Shown in pieces: positions 57,106 to 64,000 of a stretch of DNA of 64,000 nt; position 1 is the first letter of the stretch, and every line of letters starts with the position of its first letter. Source of the stretch: Amyelois transitella (taxonomy: Eukaryota > Arthropoda > Insecta > Lepidoptera > Pyralidae). A program made the position numbers and the translations under genes. Under the pieces are notes generated by a model. The model saw nothing but the letters and a program-made list of their open reading frames with translations. It was not told the DNA's origin and did no database searches. Location of the stretch: assembly GCF_032362555.1 (NCBI RefSeq), contig NC_083516.1:3063001-3127000 (forward strand), written 5' to 3'.

Positions 57106-58123
57106 ACGTTTGAAAAACACGCGGTTAAAAAGTTCTCATAGCAATAAGTACTTCAAATCTAATTTGTATCTACCCGATATATTTGTTGTGCCTATACGTG
57201 ACTATGCCAATTATGAATTATTTATTGAATTATATAAACAGCTTATGCTTTTTCGCAAATGAATTGTGAATCGATTGGCTGGATAATGCCATAAGTGAAG
57301 TTCCAATTGACATCAGAATAAAATTTTCGCTACTCTTTTGTTCTTCTACTTTAACATTTCTCATTCATTTTAAATTTGTATACATATCTATTAAGTGTGT
57401 TTCTTGTAAAAAAAATATTCGCTTCTGTGAAAATTATGAAATGTACATAAGGTACTTTATTTTATTATATCTACCATTGACGTAGGAAGATTTCTATATC
57501 CATGTACGCTATGAGTTTGCTCGCTATATTCGCTAGCGATAGCAATTTATTTGTAAGTACCTGTTATAAGAAATGCTAAAGATGAGTAACTTATAACTAA
57601 TTTTAAACTTTCGCGTTGAATTGTACTATTTATAAATACTATAAATATTGAAACGCGCACGTAATGGACCTTTATTTTATCTTGGACTTTTCGAATTATG
57701 TTAAGGTGCATACGAATAGTATAATAACTTACGCATAATACATCTTTCGATCGTCATTGCCTGTTCGGAAACATATAAAATGCGCAAAAAAGCACATTCG
57801 CTGCTAGTATTAACTTTGTGATAAAGATTTAAAGATGCACAAATGTAGATTTTTAAACAGCATACATCCATCCCTCTGATGTATGGTTGGTGATTAATTA
57901 ATATGTACTGAAGTATATATTAAAATATAAGTAGTATTTATAAATAGTATGAGTAACTTATGTTTTTAATTTTTGTTTCCTATATAAAATTTGCTAGTCG
58001 CTGGCGTATGTAAAAGACTTGATATTGAGGTCCCGGTTGTACCGAAACTGGCAACAAGCCTTAGGAATGGTTAGTGAGGTCGGTTTTATAGTTTGTTCAC
58101 AACTGTTCTGTAATGAAAATAAA
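57106..58123 (+). other. SPT6 3' untranslated region (putative)
   Basis: AT-rich, no ORF of interest. The strongest signal is AATAAA at 58118-58123, about 1 kb past the SPT6 stop codon. Confidence 0.55.
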
Positions 58124-59375
58124 TAATTATGATAAGCCGATGTTGTAGTTTCATTTTACGAAATATTTAATATGGTTTATTTACACATTGTTGTTTTGGT
58201 AGCAAGGGGATAAGGTTAATCACACCTTTCCTGTAATACATTTTACGCAAAAGATACATTCATATAAAAAAGTAAAAAAAATATATAATTCATTCTCGTT
58301 TTGTGATTCTGGGTCACGTCTGAAATGTTAATATGTGTTAGTTATCCGTTGTAGCTACGATACAACAAATTTAGGGTTTCAATGAAAGTGAATTTAAAAA
58401 AATAAGTGTTATGTTGAATCTCTTCGTCCTCCATTCAACTCTTTTTCTCTGTTATTGTTTTATATCCATACAAAAATATTATCTTTTTCAACACTGGTCA
58501 GAAAATTGTGCTGCTATCTTCACTCCATCTTAATTATTGATGTAGGTAGGTACTCATCTCAAACAAGAATGATGACGAAACAGCAGTATAATCAATTCTG
58601 AAATCTAATCTTGAGATCCGCCTGCCAATCCAAGAAGTTGAGGATAGACCAAATTCATTGTAATATTTATTTTTTACATCACTGCCTATACCTACTTCCT
58701 TTTCATGCAAGGGAATACCAAACAATGAATTAAAAATGATAACATCTTTGGTAAAATTACTTAGGATGTATTTTAAGATTAACGAAAAAAAAACAAAAGT
58801 TATTTTGCAGCGTGTAACCTTGTGGAGTTTTTTATCTGTTTGTTTCATTGATCGCTGAGCTGGGTTTAATCCATACTATTTTCATACTTTTCATCAAAAT
58901 TATAATATTATACCTAAAAAACAAAAGACTATTTTTGTTTGTAACAAAAGACATATTTTGAGTTTCCTTTTTTGACAATGTGATAGAAAATTGTCACTAT
59001 ACCTATCCCTATCTGATCTTACTTCCGTCATTGTTAATCCAGCTAAAGGTGGCTTTTGGGTCTTGTAACTACTCTTAGGGTTGCAGACTTGATATTCTGG
59101 GGGTACTATTGGGACAAAATTGTCTTATTGTTCTTCTTTGGGACAACTCAATGTGACTATTGGAATTGATGGAGGGGAAAACGTGATTGAATTGATCAAT
59201 GAACTCATAGCCGAAACCAGGAGATTTCACTGAAATTTGGTGTTCCCATTTACTACAAAAGAAATAAAATGGGGAAAAGTACTAAAGTAAAAAGTGTAAG
59301 AAAAAACGGATGGAAGGTATTTTATAGAATGGGCATGTGGATTTTTGCATTGAAAATTAATTAACTCCGAATTAT
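58124..59375. other. Intergenic between SPT6 and the centrin-like gene
   Basis: No gene or clear repeat recognised. A 104-codon minus-strand frame at 58534-58848 has no recognisable motif and looks fortuitous. Confidence 0.45.
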
Positions 59376-59381
59376 TTTATT
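59376..59381 (-). terminator. Candidate poly(A) signal for the centrin-like gene
   Basis: AATAAA on the minus strand, 93 bases past the stop codon (59474-59476). Confidence 0.45.
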
Positions 59382-59473
59382 GTGAAAGTATTGTTACATA
59401 ACATAACAAATTAAATAAGTCTGAAGTAAGAAAATAATATGATGCTAAAGTGGTGCAGATACTTCTCATAAAC

Positions 59474-62214
59474 TCATGGAGTAACAATATGCACGCTGTT
59501 TTTGATCATTCTCATAAATTCTTGCACATTTATCTGGAAACGTTAAATAATAAAATATAATTAAAACCTGGAGTCATCATCATATTACTGCTATAGCACA
59601 AACGCCGCTAAACACGGTTTTCTCTCGTGATAAGACATTCGACTATTTTTAGTTCATTTATTCCGACCGTGATTGTTTAATTAAATAAGAAAAAAAAATC
59701 CATACAAGTGAATATAAGAAGGCTCGCTCTTAAGTTACCTTTATAGTGCAATACTTACAGGTACCTATTTCATCAATATTTTCCTGTGGTCATGGAAAGA
59801 GGCCAGAAAACTTAGTACTTACGAATGCATAAAAGAATTGTGCGTGCATTGAATCTTTCCAATGTTAGGTTAGGGGGAAATCGAGAAAATAATTTATATT
59901 GAAACAAAAAAACACTTACAAAACCATCAAAGTCTTTATCGGCATCGTCTATCATTTCTTCTATTTCTTCGTCGGTGAGGTAAGTGCCAAGTATTTCAGT
60001 TACTTTTTTAACATTTTCGAAACTGATTAAACCTGTAAGAATAGAGATGTTTAGAGGGTGAAAATATATGAAGTATTTATCATCACCATGGTTAGTCTTT
60101 GTGCTTACAGGGGTTCAGACTTCTTGAATGTGTGCACAGCTGTGCGTTGAAAAATCCCTACATCATACAGATTTATTTTTGTGCTTTTCATATAAACTCT
60201 TTCAATGGTTAAGTATGTCCATTAGTAAATTCGTCAGATAACTTTTATTTTACTAGTACTTTTAAAATCAGCTGCACGTGGCTTTCAGTCCCTTTGTCTA
60301 AAGACGTTATTATGAACGTATGTTCTTTAAAATCATACCGCTATCATCCATGTCGAACAAACGGAAGCTCTTCATGATATCACCATCAGTGTCTAGCGAC
60401 ATGATCTTGCGCATGATGGCCGTCTGAAAGTTCTCGAAGCTCAACTTGCCGGTGTCGCCCTTGTCCACGGCGTTTATCATATGTTGCAGCTCTTCTTTCG
60501 TTGGTTCATAACCTGAATAAAGGTCTTATACTAGAGGACGCCCGCGGCTCCACCCGCGTGAAAAGAAAAATCTCGTAAATTCCCGCGGAAACGGGCATTA
60601 TGCGATTTTACGTGAAAAATCCTCTTTTTGTGCTCATTTATACTAGTGAGACTACATGCCAAAATTCTATTTCCTAAGCCGAGTAGAAACCGGGAAATGT
60701 TTTGATAAACTTGTACAAATTTTAGTACTTAGGTACCTATGTTACGAACTCCGCTTCAATATGTAATTTTAAATAAGAAAGAAATATAATAAAATACGTC
60801 TTGACAGAGTAATCATCATCTTTTATTCCATTTCAAATAATTTAATTATTCAGTCTATTTCCTATAGCCGTTAGAAAATAGTTATTAATTGAATCCTGAA
60901 CCATCCGGAATAACATGTGTATTGGAAATGTTATAGAGTTAGTTTATTGATTTGGTTCCTATAGCGTAATATATTTGCAAAAAAGATCTTCATAAAATCC
61001 AATTATTATTTTAAAGGTCAACATACCAAGAGCTTTTATGACCACACGAAAATCCGCAGCTTTTATTTTCCCTTCTCCTAGATGATCCAGGGAATTGAAC
61101 GCCTCACGTAGATCATTTTCCTGAAAATCATTATGTAAAATTTGTTACAACCTTATGTCTACCAATGAAGTGCATTGTAATTATTTTTACTTCGTCCGCT
61201 TTAAATCTCTACAAATTTTAACTTATAATGTTATTCCTATTTAGGTATGTTTTATTTAAAATGAGTAGTTTTTGCGATCGAAACATCTAAATTTTCGTAT
61301 TTATAAAATTAACAGGATATATAAAAAACATTTAATTATAACCTGTTCCTCGGTAAAAATAAGTTTAGCATAAACTTCTTTTTCTTCCCGTGCTGTTGCT
61401 TCAATTTTATTTTTCACTTCCCCCTGGGACTGGGACTTTTGGGACACAGCGAAGGTCCCAGACCATTCAGGCCAATTTTCATCCATTAATATGTATGAAT
61501 ATTGCAGAGATAATTCAACAAGCAAGTCACCGCGCGCAACAAATCTATGAAGCTTCGGTTTCAAATCGATTTAATACCGTTTCGTTGTTATGAAAACATT
61601 TAGAAGGTAGGGACTTTCTTATGGTTTTAAAAAAAAGAGGAAGTTAAAAAAATTTACGGGTATTTTATTGACTACTTAAATTTTAACCAAGAAATGGGTT
61701 AATAAATTTTAATGCCAAAAAACGATAGAGAGGCGTTTTACGGCTTTTACATCTAGTTGAAACATTTCCGTTCGTTGGGATTTAGAATCCTTTATACGAG
61801 CACGAACTGTAGACTGTCCGCAATAGTTTTAAGCCACTGATAGCCAATACAAATATAAACATATAATCACGTCTTTATTCTTTACAGGGTAGATAATCCA
61901 ACAGTCTTACGAAGACCGGAAGGCCACGTTTAGCTGTAGGGGTATTGGATTTGAGATTGAAATAGGGACAGATTGCTAGCCCGTCGCCTCAGAGAAGAAT
62001 CAGAATCCCAAGTTTATTTGCCTATCTGAACAATCAATACAAATCATGAAAGAATATGGAAATTATTTCCATAGTATAAGAAATTCCGCAGCGGCGGAGG
62101 AAGGCATACCTGTTCCAATGTGAGGATAAGTCTAGCACAAACAGTCTTTTCTTTTTCCTCTGCTGGAATTTCAGTGTCTTGATCAACTTCACCCAAACTC
62201 TCATCTGGATTCAT
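59474..62214 (-). CDS. Centrin-like (caltractin) EF-hand protein, two alternative first exons
   Basis: Calcium-binding protein of the centrin family (centrosome/basal body). Shared minus-strand exons: 61120-61027, 60512-60339, 60032-59920, 59533-59474. First exon A is 62214-62110 ([12 protein letters not shown] ... ARLILTLEQ), giving 181 aa. First exon B is 61486-61343 (MDENWPEW ... [10 protein letters not shown]), giving 194 aa, or longer if an in-frame Met at 61564 is used. Both end phase 0 with an L/F-T-x-EQ motif that precedes LREAF, as in centrins (LTEEQ). EF-hands: the first ([10 protein letters not shown]) and second (VDKGDTGKL) are degenerate; the third (DMDDSGLISFEN) lacks the final Glu; the fourth (DKDFDGFINVQE) is canonical. 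The ending NSVHIVTP is unlike vertebrate centrins. Exact centrin subtype uncertain. Confidence 0.88.
60528..60640. repeat. Dispersed lepidopteran repeat head in a centrin intron
   Basis: CTAGAGGACGCCCGCGGCTC and CCGCGTGAAAAGAAAAATCTCG match the head of the 18040-18252 repeat. Only the head is recognisable. Confidence 0.5.
61865..62010 (-). repeat. SINE-like repeat, family A fragment between the two centrin first exons
   Basis: Diverged copy (AATCACGTCTTTATTC, CCAACAGTCTTACGAAGAC, GACAGATTGCTAGCCCGTCG), 3' half only. It lies between alternative first exons A and B. Confidence 0.65.
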
Positions 62215-64000
62215 TGAGGTAAGTTAATTAACCGGAATGATATGAAAAAATAAATCACGTGAAAACCTTGAGGTGCAAAGTAATTGACGTTTTAGTATCA
62301 AATTTAAGCATCTACATTAGAAGTTAGACAGAAGAAGTAAAACACAAATTTGACCAGTGAAAAAAAGCTATTGAACCTATGAGGATAACATTCTAGAAAA
62401 TAATTCATATTTATTTTTGGATCTCACAATTTGATGATGGATAAATCTTTCATCATGTCCAAATGATTTATCTATTTTTAGACTTTATATTACTTATATT
62501 GTTCATTTCCTGTAGCTAAGATTATGATTATAACACGAATTGCAACCTCTCGTGATAACATATAATCATAAGTTTGTTTGCTATGTAATGAGGATGAGGT
62601 CAAATGGTAATAACTAATTAGAGAGGACCTCCTGAGAATTGACCAATCTCCGAGACAAAACTTTATTGTTAATCTAATGAACAAAAGTGTACTCGTACAT
62701 AACGAAAACTATACAAATGTAAATTTCTACTAGATTTCTTCCCGTTTGCAGTATTTCCCAGGTCTTAAGAATAAGTCTAACATGGATATCGTACAAGGCG
62801 GCTAAGGGAATAAGAAGATTCATCTAGTGTAGAGAAGAAAAAAAAAGAAAAAAATATAGCGTACGATTAAATATACACCTAGTTTGGAACAATATTCAAC
62901 AAAATATTCTTCGTTTAGTTAAGATTATATGGGTGCTTATTCAGTCGTAAGGAGCAATTTTCTTGTTCAAACGTAAAATCCGGGCATCAGAAAATGGATT
63001 GAATAAGGATGGGATTTTTATATGAGTTTATTTTCGCCCGGCTCAGTCAGTTTATACTTAAACTTATTAACAGTACCTAGTTAGGCTTTATCGATGATAT
63101 TTTGATTTTACTCAGTAGCCGTTTCAAATGATTAGATACACATTTAGGTTTTCTAAAAAGTGCTATGCATTACGAGTAAAAGTATATAAAGACACAATTT
63201 GATATAGCTTCACATTGCTTCTAGCAACGTGTTCGAGATATCAAAAAAGCCTTGAAGAGTTCACGCCTCGTAAGAAATTGCAGACATCCACTTGGTGGGA
63301 CGATCTTAAACCGGAGACATGTGAGTGTGCCAAAATATGGAGAAGTGAGAAGTAACACGACAGCAAATATACTTAGTTGTTAAATTTAGTTTAGTCAAAG
63401 GCAAGAAATCATTAATTGGTGTTAGTACCTAATGTTAGTATGGAGACAGCGTCGTTGGTAGTCGTATAGATAAGGCACTCGAATAAAAAATCCGGAAGGG
63501 ACTACTCATAAGTGTAACATGGCCGTGGTAGAAAAACGTCGGTGTGTGGAAACCTGCAGATTTAGGTAACTCGATGTGTAGTTAACCTCATGGTTATAGG
63601 GTCATCCCTATAAGTACCATATAAACAGCAATGTTGCGGAAATCAATTGGGAATTGTTTTGTGCAAAAATATGACTTATCCAATCCAGGATATCCAGTCA
63701 TACGAGTATGTACAACGAGCACCCCTCCAAAGAAGTTAAGAAACAACCAGAACTAACTAAATTGAAATTAGGTATGATGATTAAACTTGTTGTTTTCTGC
63801 GTCCGCCTTACTTTGTGGTCAATACGAGTGGATTCAGTTGATGATTATCGTATTGTACTAATACCTATGTTGGAAGTGGGACATTGTGTTTGTTTCGCTG
63901 ACAGTCGTTCGAAATAACTGGTTATGTACAAAATCACAACCTAAGCGCTAAACTCTCATTGTTCAGATATCCAAATAACTTCTTACCACATGGATAAGGT
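62215..64000. other. Right end: centrin 5' flank, no gene established
   Basis: No gene can be supported. Two short plus-strand pieces look mildly coding. One is at 63532-63577 (MAVVEKRRCVETCRF, then GTAACT). The other is at 63708-63770 (MYNEHPSKEVKKQPELTKLK, then GTATGA), preceded by CAG at 63693-63695. They might be 5' exons of a gene beyond the window, but with no domain and no following exon this is a guess. Confidence 0.3.

Noticed and set aside
56349-57120. Long antisense and alternative-frame ORFs (up to 242 aa)
   Set aside because: Shadows of the GC-rich SPT6 C-terminal exon.
58534-58848. 104-aa minus-strand ORF
   Set aside because: No motif, no neighbouring exons, AT-rich intergenic DNA; likely chance.

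Overview
The window looks like nuclear DNA of an insect, most probably a moth or butterfly (Lepidoptera). The genes are split by many short AT-rich introns, and some exons are very GC-rich. The introns are full of repeats typical of Lepidoptera: a ~240 bp SINE-like family with CATA/TACA tails, an RTE-type non-LTR retrotransposon, and short dispersed repeats ending near an ATTTATAATATTAGTAGG-type tail. I saw no bacterial features. The species cannot be named from the sequence alone.

Seven protein genes can be assembled exon by exon with consistent splice phases. From left to right they are: Hip1 (+, 5' part outside the window, ends 7127); a CARHSP1-type cold-shock protein (-, 11522-13028); a copper DBH-like monooxygenase of the MOXD1 type (-, 14229-19369); the tRNA methyltransferase TRMT2A (-, 20418-29008); the co-chaperone AIP (-, 29649-31705); the transcription elongation factor SPT6 (+, 35634-57105, 24 exons, 1710 aa); and a centrin-like EF-hand protein (-, 59474-62214) with two alternative first exons. 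Every complete model has a CDS length divisible by three. The genes are unrelated housekeeping or signalling genes and do not form a pathway.

The unusual material lies in the introns and intergenic DNA. (1) In SPT6 the 3' half of exon 18, with its splice donor, is amplified into about 17 almost identical 156 bp units. A decayed copy of exon 19 lies just downstream. (2) A TRMT2A intron holds a 2.25 kb hAT-like DNA element (16 bp terminal inverted repeats, perfect 8 bp target duplication). It carries an RTE reverse-transcriptase fragment truncated at both ends. (3) The same gene has degenerate tandem copies of its SAM-binding exon. (4) SPT6 intron 21 holds a nearly intact 3.3 kb RTE element, interrupted by one stop codon, inserted in a SINE tail. 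(5) SPT6 intron 5 holds a ~1 kb hAT-like MITE carrying four copies of the palindrome TCTCGCGAGA. (6) The AIP-SPT6 intergenic region is a graveyard of nested elements.

I did not find a recognisable new multi-gene system. The SPT6 exon-donor satellite and the DNA transposon carrying a retroelement fragment are the strongest candidates for something undescribed.
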